Shown here: in pieces, positions 1 through 9,955 of the stretch | Layout of the letters: every line of letters starts with the position of its first letter | Position numbering within the stretch: position 1 is the first letter of the stretch | DNA from: Campylobacter showae | Lineage (GTDB): Bacteria; Campylobacterota; Campylobacteria; Campylobacterales; Campylobacteraceae | Direction of reading: 5' to 3' | Assembly (NCBI RefSeq): GCF_900573985.1 | Contig: NZ_UWOK01000001.1 | Span: 1,116,001-1,180,000, forward strand | DNA length: 64,000 bases | Notes under the pieces: model-generated | Databases searched by the model: none | Seen by the model: only the letters and a program-made list of their open reading frames with translations | Told to the model about the DNA's origin: nothing | Made by a program: the position numbers and the translations under genes

Positions 1-1472
<1,472 letters not shown>

Positions 1473-1502
1473 TTAATAAGCATCACTTCCTTGTTAAGGG
1501 TA

Positions 1503-1530
1503 ATTTTATTTCGAAAATTCGAAATAAAAT
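1503..1530 (+). repeat. 23S-5S spacer hairpin
   Basis: A perfect inverted repeat: 12-nt arms ATTTTATTTCGA (1503-1514) and TCGAAATAAAAT (1519-1530) around a 4-nt loop. It sits just after the mature 23S end, so it is likely an rRNA precursor fold. The same element recurs at 54135-54162 in the second operon. Confidence 0.6.
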
Positions 1531-1597
1531 ATCTAATCTATACCTTATCAAGATCTTGTTTTAGTTAAAATGAGATTTGATTTTTAACAATTAAATA

Positions 1598-1644
1598 GCA
1601 GTGTTAAAGAAGTAAATTAATATAGTTTATTTCTTTAACACTGC
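1598..1644 (+). repeat. Stem directly before 5S, likely rRNA processing signal
   Basis: GCAGTGTTAAAGAA (1598-1611) is the exact reverse complement of TTCTTTAACACTGC (1631-1644), leaving a 19-nt AT-rich loop. The right arm runs into the first bases of 5S, so the stem would expose the 5' end for RNase III-type maturation (inference). The identical stem is at 54230-54276. Confidence 0.6.
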
Positions 1645-1761
1645 CCGTGACTATACAGACGAGGAAACGCCTTGCTCCATCTCGAACCAAGAAGCTAAGC
1701 TCGTCCTGGCTGATGATACTCTCCCTTACTGGGATGTCGGGAAAGTAGGTCGTTGCGGGCT
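1642..1761 (+). rRNA. rrf: 5S ribosomal RNA (upstream operon)
   Basis: About 120 nt starting TGCCCGTGACTATACAGACG and closing with CGTTGCGGGC, whose ends pair. It contains the loop C segment CTCCATCTCGAACC typical of 5S and is identical to the copy at 54274-54393. The ends are assigned from terminal pairing and may be off by a few bases. A T-rich stretch (TTTGTTTTTTTATG) follows directly and probably serves as the operon terminator. Confidence 0.9.
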
Positions 1762-1815
1762 TTGTTTTTTTATGCTTTTATTCCTTTATACTTTTTACAT
1801 TACATTCTTTATTCT

Positions 1816-2528
1816 AAAGTGTGTTTATCTAGTGTCTAAGAGTGATGCTATTAAATTTTACATGAGGATGATATAGGTGGTTGTGTGTGCTGTGGATTTG
1901 TGTGGGATTGATTTGTGCAAGTCGAAGCTGTATGGCTACTGTTAGTGCGTTATATTTTAAGGGTGTCAGGTAAAGACCATGGCGTGAAAAAGTAGTTTGT
2001 GATAGGATGAGCTGAATCCAAAGAGGAAGGTCGCCTAACGAATAGAAGTTCTAAAGTTGGCCATAGTGCAATGGAAGTCTTTTGTGGTGTATGATATTTT
2101 TTGAAGGTAAATCATAACATAAAGCAAAAGTCATTTTAGTCAGTAGATAACATCGCTTTACGATAAAGTAATTTATGCAATAATCTCGCAATCAATGTGC
2201 TATATTTTATTTGCATACGATAAAAGGGTGACAGATTAAAACTAAAGTAAGGAAAAATTCAAGCCAAATACCTTAAAATGTACTCAAGCTATAATTAAAC
2301 TTTATTCAAGTATTTTTAGGGGAAAATGGTGGGATTAAAATGTGTTTTGCTTACACTACGTTTTTTGTGGCCCTTGGTTACACTAATATTAAGCTTTTTT
2401 AGATTTTCATTTAGAAGTTGATTTGCTTAAATACATTTGCAGCACTGGTTTATATTAATAATATTTTTTAATAATTTTATAATTATTTTTTGGTAGAATG
2501 TGAAATAATTTTTTAAAAAGGAAAAACT
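1816..2528. other. Gene-poor intergenic stretch after 5S
   Basis: About 710 bases with no convincing gene. All frames are broken by stops every few tens of codons. The first half (1816-2090) is less AT-rich than the second and could be an eroded gene, but I could not recognise a family in any frame. A plausible -10 box TAGAAT (2494-2499) lies about 30 bases before the comEA-like gene and probably drives it. Confidence 0.5.
2494..2499 (+). promoter_or_regulatory. Putative -10 element for the ComEA-like gene
   Basis: TAGAAT, close to the sigma-70 TATAAT consensus, about 30 nt before the start codon at 2529 and within very AT-rich DNA. As usual in Campylobacter there is no clear -35 box, only T-rich tracts. 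Confidence 0.45.
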
Positions 2529-3107
2529 ATGAACAAATTTATGTTATCAATGTTGGCATGCGCTTCGATGGTATTTGCCGCTATAAATTTAAATACTGCT
2601 ACAAAAGAGGAACTTATGAGCTTAAACGGCATTGGTGCAGCAAAGGCTGATGCTATTATTGAATACAGAAAAACAAACAAATTTGAAAGCATAGAGGATA
2701 TTAAAAACGTAAACGGTATCGGCGATAAGACTTTTGAAAATTTAAAAGGCGACATATCTACGAGCGGCACGAGCGTAATGCCTACAAGCGATAAAGTATC
2801 CAAAAAGGCAAAAGAAGTCAATGATGTGACCGACAAAGTAAAACAGGGCAAAAAAGAAGTCGCTAAAAAAACAAAAGATGTAGAAGACAAAATAGCTGCG
2901 CCTGTAAAAGATGTGGATAAATCTAAAGCGGACATAGAAGAAAAGGCTTCTAAAAGTATAAAAAATAAAGTAAAATCCGGTGAAGATAAAATAGAAAAAG
3001 ATATTGATGAGGCTAAGACCAAGACAAAAGTTTCAAAAAAGAAGGTTGAAGAAAATGTAGGCAAGGAAGTTGAAGCTAAAAAACCTACAAAGAAAAAATC
3101 AGAATAG
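2529..3107 (+). CDS. ComEA-like secreted helix-hairpin-helix protein with Lys/Glu-rich tail
   Basis: 192 aa. Residues 1-17 form a signal peptide (MNKFMLSMLACASMVFA). Residues 18-80 are a ComEA-type double helix-hairpin-helix: INLNTATKEELMSLNGIGAAKA followed by FESIEDIKNVNGIGDKT, the fold that binds duplex DNA without sequence preference. Small ComEA proteins of about 80 aa are known in Campylobacter; here a further ~110 residues made almost only of K, E, D, S, T, V and A follow, ending KKPTKKKSE. The likely role is holding incoming DNA in the periplasm for natural transformation. It stands alone between two long non-coding stretches, with an AAAAAGG ribosome-binding site and lower G+C than what follows. 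Confidence 0.8.
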   Translation: MNKFMLSMLACASMVFAAINLNTATKEELMSLNGIGAAKADAIIEYRKTNKFESIEDIKNVNGIGDKTFENLKGDISTSGTSVMPTSDKVSKKAKEVNDVTDKVKQGKKEVAKKTKDVEDKIAAPVKDVDKSKADIEEKASKSIKNKVKSGEDKIEKDIDEAKTKTKVSKKKVEENVGKEVEAKKPTKKKSE

Positions 3108-3697
3108 TCTATGTTGTGTAGCTCAAATTTGAGCCTATAAATTAAACTGTGTAAATCCTTTTTGGCAAATAATCTGAAGGGATTTACGCAATGCTTTCTG
3201 ATTATATACACCCTCCACAACCGATTAAATCACTATAAATGCAAAATTAAAGTGCTATATCTGACATTAATCGCCATTGGTAAATGTTAGTCAAAAAACA
3301 ATAAAAATGTCTACCAGTAAGCAAGCAACTTAAAAACCGGCTGCTGTTATCTTTATTATGGATGGTTAATGGCTGTAAAAACAATATATTTTGGTGGTGT
3401 TATTTTGAAAGTTGCAATATAGTGCCACAGCTGACAATGCCAAATTTAATTCTCCGTACGCGGATCTATGCGTACAATTGAAATATGTCAATTTTAAAAG
3501 CACAGCTACCAAATTTACATTGCTGCATTTTTTAAAACCGAAATCTCGTTGCTAAAATTTTTATCAAAGTCCGACAAATTTTATTAAAAAAAATCTTGAG
3601 GGACCAAATTTTGTACCCTGCGTTGTTTTTAAAGGTTAAAAAGATATAATCTGTGCATTATTCTAAAACAAACAAAATTTAATAAGGCGACCAAAGG
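3108..3697. other. Intergenic stretch between the ComEA-like gene and the APE cluster
   Basis: About 590 AT-rich bases without a credible gene. It holds a 14-bp perfect palindrome GCTCAAATTTGAGC (3121-3134) just after the comEA-like stop, and a short stem GTAAATCC (3151-3158)/GGATTTAC (3180-3187). A clear -10 box sits near the right end. Otherwise I see nothing. Confidence 0.5.
3645..3650 (+). promoter_or_regulatory. Putative promoter (-10) of the APE-type cluster
   Basis: A perfect TATAAT 48 nt before the GTG start of the first cluster gene. It is the last recognisable promoter before about 14 kb of head-to-tail overlapping genes, so it may drive the whole operon (inference). Confidence 0.55.
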
Positions 3698-4093
3698 GTG
3701 AGTTTTAAAAAAGTTTTAAAATTTATATCTATTTTTGCGGTGGCATTTGTGCTCGGCGGATGTACGGCTAAGGCTAAATTTGATGTTCCGCAGATCGTAA
3801 ATTTCGATAAACGCGAATTTGAAGTGACTTCGCAAAGCGGCTCAAATTTGCTCTATATTTCGCACGAAAAAGAGGACTATTATTTTACGATGATAAACTC
3901 CATGGGCACTCCGCTGGCTAGACGAGTTTTGAGACCGAGTGGCGATTTTGAAGCTATAGGCTTTTTACCACCAAATAGCACATACAACGAGCTTTTTGTA
4001 AAGATTCTGAGCGCCATAAAATCAAATCAAAAAGAGGCTGCCATAACGGTAAATAACGAAAATTTTAAGGTAAGAGCTCTTGATATACGTTAG
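3698..4093 (+). CDS. DUF3261-like lipoprotein of the aryl-polyene cluster
   Basis: 131 aa with a GTG start. A hydrophobic leader ends in the lipobox VLGGC (Cys 22), so the product is an envelope lipoprotein. The body has the pattern seen in DUF3261 lipoproteins of aryl-polyene clusters: a beta-strand segment FTMINSMGTPLARRVL, then LPPNSTYNELFVKIL. Presumed role (from family context, not shown here): helping the LolA-like carrier and MMPL exporter deliver the polyene lipid to the outer membrane. Its end overlaps the next gene by 14 nt, marking the operon start. It would correspond to ApeN of the E. coli system; family assignment is by pattern only. Confidence 0.6.
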   Translation: MSFKKVLKFISIFAVAFVLGGCTAKAKFDVPQIVNFDKREFEVTSQSGSNLLYISHEKEDYYFTMINSMGTPLARRVLRPSGDFEAIGFLPPNSTYNELFVKILSAIKSNQKEAAITVNNENFKVRALDIR

Positions 4094-5246
4094 TAAGCCA
4101 GCCATCATCAGCGCAGCCGGAGCCGATGCAGAGGAAAATTTTGCAAATTTATGCGGAGAAAAGAGATTTTTGAGCGTTTGCGAAGGCTTTAGGGTGGATA
4201 AAAGCTTTATCCTCGGCAAGGTCGGCGTGCATCTGGCTAAATTTAGCCAAAATACGCCAAAACACCTGCAAACACGCACGAACGCTCTAGTTTTAAGTGC
4301 GCTTTTGCAGATCGATAAAGAAGTGCGAGACGCTATCAAAAAATACAGCAAAAATCGCGTCGGCGTGGTCGTGGGTACGACTACTAGCGGCGTGGAGGAA
4401 AACTACGAAACATTTAAGGATTTTGCCGCGACGGGGTTTTTCGACGCTTCAAAATTTGGCATAAATCGCAACTCTCTAGCCAACCCGTCCGAATTTATTG
4501 CCGATTTTTACGGGCTTAGTTCCGTGGCTTTTTCCGTCTCGACAGCCTGTACGTCTGGCGTCAAGGCTATCATAACGGCAAAAAGGCTACTGGAGTCCGG
4601 CATTTGCGACGCGGTGATCTGCGGCGGCGTGGATAGCTTAAACACGCTCACGATCAACGGCTTTGATAGCCTAGGCATCCTAAGTGCACGAGAGACCAAT
4701 CCGTTTTCCAAAAATCGCGACGGTATAAATATCGGCGAAGGGGCGGCCTTTTTCGTGGCGAGCAGGGATGAAATCTCAAACTTAGTTATCGCGGGCGAGC
4801 ACTCAAACTGCGACGCGTTTCATATGACGCAGCCCGATTTTAGCGGGCAGATGCAAACGCAGTGCGTGCAAAAGGCGCTTGAGGCGGCAAATTTAAGCAG
4901 CGTAGATTATATAAATTTGCACGGTACCGGCACGCAGGCAAACGATAAAATCGAGGCAAAGATCGTGCATTCGCTCATGCCGAGCGTTTTTGCTAGCTCT
5001 GTTAAATCTCTGATCGGCCACACGTTAGGAGCCGCAGGAGCCATCGAGAGCGCGCTTTGTGCCATGCTTTGCGCTAGAGGCGAAACCGCGCTGCCGCCGC
5101 ACGTTTACGACGGCGTTTACGATGATGAGATAGAGGGGATAAATTTGGTAAAATTTGGCCAAAGAGCGGTCGTAAATTCGGCGATGTCGCTGTCATTTGC
5201 ATTTGGTGGAGATAATGCGGCGATCGTGTTTGGGAGGGCGAAATGA
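4080..5246 (+). CDS. Beta-ketoacyl-ACP synthase, APE type (ApeO-like)
   Basis: 388 aa. Condensing enzyme with a complete Cys-His-His triad: Cys157 in STACTSG, His281 in HGTGTQAND and His314 in GHTLGAAGAIE. It should carry out decarboxylative condensation of malonyl-ACP onto the growing aryl-polyene chain. The only start consistent with the N-terminus is TTG at 4080, inside the preceding gene, which suggests translational coupling. It ends in an ATGA overlap with the dehydratase. Fatty-acid KS (FabF) function is the alternative, but the cluster context argues for polyene synthesis. Confidence 0.85.
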   Translation: MIYVSKPAIISAAGADAEENFANLCGEKRFLSVCEGFRVDKSFILGKVGVHLAKFSQNTPKHLQTRTNALVLSALLQIDKEVRDAIKKYSKNRVGVVVGTTTSGVEENYETFKDFAATGFFDASKFGINRNSLANPSEFIADFYGLSSVAFSVSTACTSGVKAIITAKRLLESGICDAVICGGVDSLNTLTINGFDSLGILSARETNPFSKNRDGINIGEGAAFFVASRDEISNLVIAGEHSNCDAFHMTQPDFSGQMQTQCVQKALEAANLSSVDYINLHGTGTQANDKIEAKIVHSLMPSVFASSVKSLIGHTLGAAGAIESALCAMLCARGETALPPHVYDGVYDDEIEGINLVKFGQRAVVNSAMSLSFAFGGDNAAIVFGRAK

Positions 5247-5683
5247 GCCTAGGAGACTATCTCCCGCACGGTACGGCGATCGTTTTTATTGACGAGGTGC
5301 TTAAATTTGAAGAGGGTCGCATAAAAACCAAAAGCGTGATAAAAGAGGATAATAAATTTCTTTCAAACGGCAAATTCGCCATGCACAAAACCGTCGAGAT
5401 GATGGCGCAGTCGCTGGGTATCTACGACTCAAAGATGCGCGAGCTAAAAGGTATGAAATTTGGCCTGGGTTTTTTGCTAGGCAGTAGAAAATTTGAGATA
5501 TTTAAGCCGTTTTTAACGGCAGGAGACGAGGTCCTCATCGAGGCGGCTTGCTCGATACAAGACGCAAGCGGTTTTGGCGTTTACGACTGTGAGCTTTACG
5601 TAAACGGCGAGCTTGGGGCGCGCGCGACGCTAAATGTGCTAAGCCCGGACGAGGAATACGTAAAAAGGATACTAGATGAGTAA
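5243..5683 (+). CDS. 3-hydroxyacyl-ACP dehydratase, hotdog fold (ApeP-like)
   Basis: 146 aa, a single hotdog domain. His9 in YLPHGTAIVFIDEV and Glu52 in TVEMMAQSLG match the catalytic His/Glu pair of FabA/FabZ-like dehydratases of the ApeP type. It should remove water from the 3-hydroxyacyl-ACP intermediate to give each double bond of the polyene. It overlaps its neighbours by 4 nt (upstream) and 8 nt (downstream). A second dehydratase domain is fused to the adenylation enzyme further down. Confidence 0.82.
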   Translation: MSLGDYLPHGTAIVFIDEVLKFEEGRIKTKSVIKEDNKFLSNGKFAMHKTVEMMAQSLGIYDSKMRELKGMKFGLGFLLGSRKFEIFKPFLTAGDEVLIEAACSIQDASGFGVYDCELYVNGELGARATLNVLSPDEEYVKRILDE

Positions 5684-6389
5684 AAGAGTGCTGATAACGG
5701 GCTCGAGTCGCGGCATCGGCGAAGCGGTGGCTAGGCGGCTGGCGGCAGCGGGATACGAGGTTGTATTGCACGGCAAAAGCACGAGCGAGCGACTATTAAA
5801 TTTACAAAACGAGTTAAATTTGATTGCTTTAAAATTTGACGTCGCAGATACCGAGGCGGCAAGGGCGGCGATCGAGGCCGATATAGAGGCAAACGGAGCT
5901 TATTACGCTGTCGTGCTAAACGCCGGCATCACGCGCGATAACACCTTTGTCGGCATTGAGGACGAGGATTGGTTTAGTGTCGTAGATACGAATTTAAACG
6001 GCTTCTATAACGTCCTAAAACCCGCTCTCATGCCTATGATTCGCGCTAAAAAGCCCGCTCGTATCGTCGTCATGAGCTCGGTCTCAGGCGTCATCGGCAA
6101 CCGCGGACAGAGCAACTACGCGGCTAGCAAAGCAGGCCTCATCGGCGCAGCAAAGTCCCTCGCCGTCGAGCTTGCCTCGCGAAATATCACCGTAAACTGT
6201 ATCGCACCCGGACTCATCGAGACTGATATGACGGACGGCGGCTTGCCGATGGAGGAGATTTTAAAGGCCATCCCGGCTAAAAGAGCTGGCAAAGCAGACG
6301 AGGTTGCGCCTTTGGTCGAGTTTTTACTAAGCAAGGGCGCAGCCTACATAACGAGGCAGGTTATCGGCGTAAACGGAGGGTTTTGCTGA
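5676..6389 (+). CDS. 3-ketoacyl-ACP reductase, SDR family (ApeQ-like)
   Basis: 237 aa, close to FabG length. Rossmann motif TGSSRGIG (8-15), NAG (82-84), and catalytic Ser135/Tyr148/Lys152 in the YAASK context; the PGLIETDM segment is typical of FabG. It should reduce the 3-ketoacyl-ACP with NADPH in each polyene elongation cycle. It overlaps the dehydratase by 8 nt and the next ketosynthase by one base. Confidence 0.88.
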   Translation: MSKRVLITGSSRGIGEAVARRLAAAGYEVVLHGKSTSERLLNLQNELNLIALKFDVADTEAARAAIEADIEANGAYYAVVLNAGITRDNTFVGIEDEDWFSVVDTNLNGFYNVLKPALMPMIRAKKPARIVVMSSVSGVIGNRGQSNYAASKAGLIGAAKSLAVELASRNITVNCIAPGLIETDMTDGGLPMEEILKAIPAKRAGKADEVAPLVEFLLSKGAAYITRQVIGVNGGFC

Positions 6390-7630
6390 TGCGAGTTTTT
6401 ATAACGGGTATGGGTATGGTGAGCGCCTTTGGCAAGAGCTGGGAAGAGATAAGGGCTAAATTTGAGCTCGGCCAAAACGCCGTGAGATACATGTCTCAGT
6501 GGGATAGATACGCCGATCTAAACACCCGCCTAGCTGCACCCATAGAGGACTATGAGTGCCCTAGTTCGTGGGACCGCAAGCAGTTAAGGAGCCTGGGCAC
6601 TGTTTCTATGTATAGCGTCGAGGCGGCGGGGCTGGCGCTAAGAGACGCGGGGCTAATGCGGGGTGAAAATTTAGACGCCGCGAGCCTCGATCCTAGCGTG
6701 CAAGAGGGCAGACTAGGCGTCGCATGCGGTTCGTCTACGGGCAGCACCGAGTCGATACTAGCGATGGCAAAGCTGCTAGAGCGCGGCGAAAACGAGTGCA
6801 ACGCCAACACCTACATCAAGATGATGCCTCACACCACGGCGGCGAATATCGCGCTTTTTTACTCGCTAAAAGGGCGTATTATCCCGACGTCATCGGCGTG
6901 TACGAGCGGCTCGCACGCGATCGGATACGCCTACGAGAGTATCAAAAGCGGCAAGATCGACATGATGCTAGCAGGCGGGGCAGAGGAGTTGTGCCCGAGC
7001 GAGGCATACGTGTTTGACATGCTCTACGCCACTAGCGTGAAAAACGGCTCGCCTGAAATTTCGCCTACTCCGTTTGACGAGGAGCGCGATGGGCTGGTGC
7101 TTGGCGAGGGTGCTGGGATGCTTTTGCTAGAGAGCGAAGAGAGCGCCGTAAAGCGCGGGGCTAAAATTTACGCCGAGGTCGTGGGCTTTGGCTCAAACTG
7201 CGACGGCTCGCACGTCACGCGCCCGCAAAGCGCAACGATGAAAGGCGCGATGGCTCTAGCTTTAAAAGATGCAAATTTAACGCCGGGAAAGATCGGCTAC
7301 GTAAACGCTCACGCCACGGCGACCAAGCAGGGCGACATCGCCGAGAGTATCGCTACAAACGAACTTTTCGGCGATAAGATCGCTATCAGCTCGCTAAAAA
7401 GCTACCTAGGTCATACGCTAGGAGCTTGCGGCGGTTTGGAGGCGATATTTAGCGTGATGATGATGCGGGAGAAAAGATTTTTCCCGACGATAAATTTGAC
7501 CAGCGTCGATCCTAGTTGCGCGCCGCTATTTTACCTGACCGAGCAAACAGCGATAGATACGGATTTTGTTATGAGCAACAACTTTGCTTTTGGCGGAGTA
7601 AATACCTCGCTGATATTTAAAAGAATTTAA
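6389..7630 (+). CDS. Beta-ketoacyl-ACP synthase II-type (ApeR-like)
   Basis: 413 aa from ATG at 6389, which has a GGAGGG site 8-9 nt upstream and shares one base with the reductase stop codon; a longer reading from TTG 6383 has no such support. Active-site residues are Cys171 (SSACTSG), His308 (NAHATATKQGD) and His342 (GHTLGACGG). It is a second full condensing enzyme of the cluster, perhaps for initiation or a distinct chain-length step (inference). Seventeen bases separate it from the small secreted protein pair. Confidence 0.87.
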   Translation: MRVFITGMGMVSAFGKSWEEIRAKFELGQNAVRYMSQWDRYADLNTRLAAPIEDYECPSSWDRKQLRSLGTVSMYSVEAAGLALRDAGLMRGENLDAASLDPSVQEGRLGVACGSSTGSTESILAMAKLLERGENECNANTYIKMMPHTTAANIALFYSLKGRIIPTSSACTSGSHAIGYAYESIKSGKIDMMLAGGAEELCPSEAYVFDMLYATSVKNGSPEISPTPFDEERDGLVLGEGAGMLLLESEESAVKRGAKIYAEVVGFGSNCDGSHVTRPQSATMKGAMALALKDANLTPGKIGYVNAHATATKQGDIAESIATNELFGDKIAISSLKSYLGHTLGACGGLEAIFSVMMMREKRFFPTINLTSVDPSCAPLFYLTEQTAIDTDFVMSNNFAFGGVNTSLIFKRI

Positions 7631-7646
7631 AATTTGAAGGTAAAAT

Positions 7647-8099
7647 ATGAAGCAAATTTTAGCCGTTTTGCTTTTGATTTTCTCTTTTGCGGCGGCAAAG
7701 GATGAGTTTTACGAGCACGATATCGCAAGCGCGCTGGAGTCTAAATTCGCAAAGAAGTATCTGCTAAAAGATATAAGCTTGCAGTTTTCTAAGCAGACGG
7801 ACGAAGAGCTAGAGCCCGTAAAATCGCAAAGGCGTAGCAACAAATACCGCGCGGTCGAGGAAGATGGTTTCGGCGACGCGGTAAAAGACCAGCGCGAGGA
7901 TAACTACAAGGAGTCTTGCGAATACGTTTTCGTTAAGGTTTTGGTCGATCTGCAAACGGCGGCGAAAAACGCGGGCAAAAGCAGCGTTGTGAACATGCGA
8001 GGAAATTTTAAAGAAAAGCTGCTAGACAGCAAGGATAAATTTCAATGCGCGGTCGGAAATATGGCGACTGCGGTGGCGTTGAAAGCAAATTTGAAATAA
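7647..8099 (+). CDS. Secreted protein of unknown function, first of a tandem pair
   Basis: 150 aa. An N-terminal signal peptide (MKQILAVLLLIFSFAAAK) is followed by a soluble domain with two Cys: SCEYVFVKVLVDLQTAAKNA and DKFQCAVGNMATAV. The second half aligns with the next gene product (Cys...FxxA/VxxxLQ...A...VVN..G.[YF]K......DS...FQC..G), so the two arose by duplication. The paired Cys suggest a periplasmic disulfide. It sits within the polyene operon, SD AAGG, 9 nt before its paralogue. Function unknown; export or envelope assembly of the pigment is only a guess. Confidence 0.75.
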   Translation: MKQILAVLLLIFSFAAAKDEFYEHDIASALESKFAKKYLLKDISLQFSKQTDEELEPVKSQRRSNKYRAVEEDGFGDAVKDQREDNYKESCEYVFVKVLVDLQTAAKNAGKSSVVNMRGNFKEKLLDSKDKFQCAVGNMATAVALKANLK

Positions 8100-8108
8100 G
8101 GAGAAAAA

Positions 8109-8528
8109 ATGAAAAAATTATTAGTTTTAGCAGGCGTTTGCGCCTTGGCTTTAAATTTGAGCGCGCGCGACGACGTGCATCACTTTTCGATCGAGGAGGC
8201 GCTAAGCTCGCCGAAAGCAAAAGAGGTGCTAGATCCAAACATCAAGCTAAGCTTTGGCTCGGGTACGAAAGGCGGCATCATCAAAAGCGGCCTAATGGCT
8301 AACAAAAAAACCAACGCCTTTAACAAAAGCGACAAAGAGGCGTGCCAGTGGGCGTTTTTGTCGGCGATAAAAACTTTCCAAGAGCGCGCGGTGCAAGAGG
8401 GTGGCGCGAGGGTAGTAAATTTAACCGGCTACTACAAAAAACAACCCTTTGACTCCAAAACGCAGTTTCAGTGCGGTGCGGGCGCTTTGATGGCGGGTGT
8501 AACGCTAAAAGGCGATATAGCAAAATAA
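8109..8528 (+). CDS. Secreted protein of unknown function, second of a tandem pair
   Basis: 139 aa with a signal peptide (MKKLLVLAGVCALALNLSA). The mature part has the string KKTNAFNKSDKEACQWAF, then VVNLTGYYKK and FQCGAGALMAGV. I associate this pattern with a widespread family of small periplasmic proteins that databases often label 'excinuclease' by mistake; nothing here resembles UvrA. Two conserved Cys are shared with the upstream paralogue. SD AAGGAGA lies 4-5 nt before the ATG. The downstream gene is 16 nt away in the same operon. Confidence 0.75.
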   Translation: MKKLLVLAGVCALALNLSARDDVHHFSIEEALSSPKAKEVLDPNIKLSFGSGTKGGIIKSGLMANKKTNAFNKSDKEACQWAFLSAIKTFQERAVQEGGARVVNLTGYYKKQPFDSKTQFQCGAGALMAGVTLKGDIAK

Positions 8529-8544
8529 GCGGCGAGAGGGGCGA

Positions 8545-9225
8545 ATGAGGCTAAATTTTAAACTCGATTTTTTCGACGCGGTTGTTTTTAACGGCTCGCA
8601 GGACGCGAAGCTGGCGGCATACGAGAGGGAGCTTGATGTCTCGCACGTGCCCCCGCTTGAGCGCCGTAGGCTTAGCCGCGCGGCAAAGTGCGCCTTTGAT
8701 CTAACCAAAAACATCGCGCCGCTTGATATGCCTATCGTTTTTAGCTCTTATGAGGGCGAGATAAATCGCTGTTTTGAGCTACAAAATACGCTAGCTCACG
8801 GCGAGCTCATATCGCCGACCTCGTTTTCGCTCTCGGTACACAACGCCCTTTCCTCGCTTCTGGCGATAAATTTTAAAAATCGTAGCGAAATCTCGGCCGT
8901 TTCTGCATACGCGCCGCTAGAGTACGCTTTGGTGCAGGCGCATCTGATGCTAAAAAGCGGAGCCAAAAACGCTCTAGTTTTAGCCTATCACGAGAGTATT
9001 TCGCAGGAGTATTTTGACGAGTTTGCGCCCTCTTGTATGGTTTGTTTGCTAGTTAGCGAGGGCGAAAATTTGAGTTTGTCTCAAGGCGAGCCGGACGGCA
9101 AAACGGATGAAAATTTGCTCGTTAAATTCCTGCAAAATTTCGATCCGAAGCAAAAATGCTCTTGGCAAAGCGTGGATAAAAACTCCGCTTGGCGGTGGGA
9201 TTATGAGCCCTCGTCACGGGTTTAA
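8545..9225 (+). CDS. Ketosynthase-like chain-length factor (ApeC-like)
   Basis: 226 aa, about half the length of a real ketosynthase. It matches the Ketoacyl-synt_2 type: the region that would hold the catalytic Cys reads PTSFSLSVHNALSSLL (91-106), with Ser/Val in place of the nucleophile. Such proteins pair with an active ketosynthase and influence chain length in APE systems (family knowledge). It overlaps the acyltransferase gene by 23 nt. Confidence 0.78.
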   Translation: MRLNFKLDFFDAVVFNGSQDAKLAAYERELDVSHVPPLERRRLSRAAKCAFDLTKNIAPLDMPIVFSSYEGEINRCFELQNTLAHGELISPTSFSLSVHNALSSLLAINFKNRSEISAVSAYAPLEYALVQAHLMLKSGAKNALVLAYHESISQEYFDEFAPSCMVCLLVSEGENLSLSQGEPDGKTDENLLVKFLQNFDPKQKCSWQSVDKNSAWRWDYEPSSRV

Positions 9226-9955
9226 AATTTTTATAGTCGGGGCGAATTTCGCGCTATTTGGACTCATCTGCGCGCTTGGAAATTTGATCTTTGTTCCGGT
9301 TGCGCTTCTTGGGCTTTATAAATTTAAATTTGTCAGAAATTTTTGCCGAGATTTGGTGCGTCTGGCTTGGAGATTTTTTATATTTTCTACTCAAATTTGC
9401 GGCTATCAGCGCACCAAATTTGACCTTCCTTTGGGGCTTGGCTCCGCCTCGCAGATAATCATCGCAAACCACCCGTCGCTTTTAGACGTCGTATTTTTGA
9501 TAGCGCTCATCCGCCGCGCAAACTGCGTGGTAAAAGGGGGCCTTGGTAAAAATATTTTCTTAGCTCCCGCAATAAAATCCTGCGGCTACATCCTAAACAC
9601 GGCAAACGAGGAGCTCTTGCAAAAGAGCGCGGATGCGCTAAAAAGCGGTGAGAGTTTGATAATATTTCCAGAAGGTACGCGCACGGCGGGTGAGATCGTA
9701 TTTCACAAAGCAGCCGCCTATATCGCTGTAAATGCGGCAAAACAGCTAGTCGCCATCGCCATTAAAATGGATCCGCCCAGTCTCAAAAAACACGAGCCTT
9801 GGTACAAAACCCCGAGCGTTATGATAAAATACGAGTTCAAAGAGCTTTTTAGGCTAAATTTGGACGGATTTTGCGCGGATAGGCCAAATCCGATCAGGGC
9901 CAGAGAGCTGCACGCTTTTATCAGCGAAAATTATACAAAGGAGTTTAAACAATGA
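9203..9955 (+). CDS. Membrane lysophospholipid-type acyltransferase (ApeD-like)
   Basis: 250 aa from ATG 9203, chosen because it is followed at once by the membrane segment FKIFIVGANFALFGLICALGNL; an upstream in-frame start (9107) would add 32 residues of read-through with no family likeness. PlsC motifs: His90-X4-Asp95 (NHPSLLD) and FPEGTRT (155-161). It probably transfers an acyl or polyene group to a glycerol- or sugar-lipid acceptor at the inner membrane. An ATGA overlap leads into the first carrier protein. Confidence 0.83.
   Translation: MSPRHGFKIFIVGANFALFGLICALGNLIFVPVALLGLYKFKFVRNFCRDLVRLAWRFFIFSTQICGYQRTKFDLPLGLGSASQIIIANHPSLLDVVFLIALIRRANCVVKGGLGKNIFLAPAIKSCGYILNTANEELLQKSADALKSGESLIIFPEGTRTAGEIVFHKAAAYIAVNAAKQLVAIAIKMDPPSLKKHEPWYKTPSVMIKYEFKELFRLNLDGFCADRPNPIRARELHAFISENYTKEFKQ

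Noticed and set aside
2513..3220. 235-codon minus-strand frame opposite the ComEA-like gene
   Set aside because: Mirror of the Lys/Glu-rich coding strand (gives Phe/Ser/Leu runs); no start signal or family.
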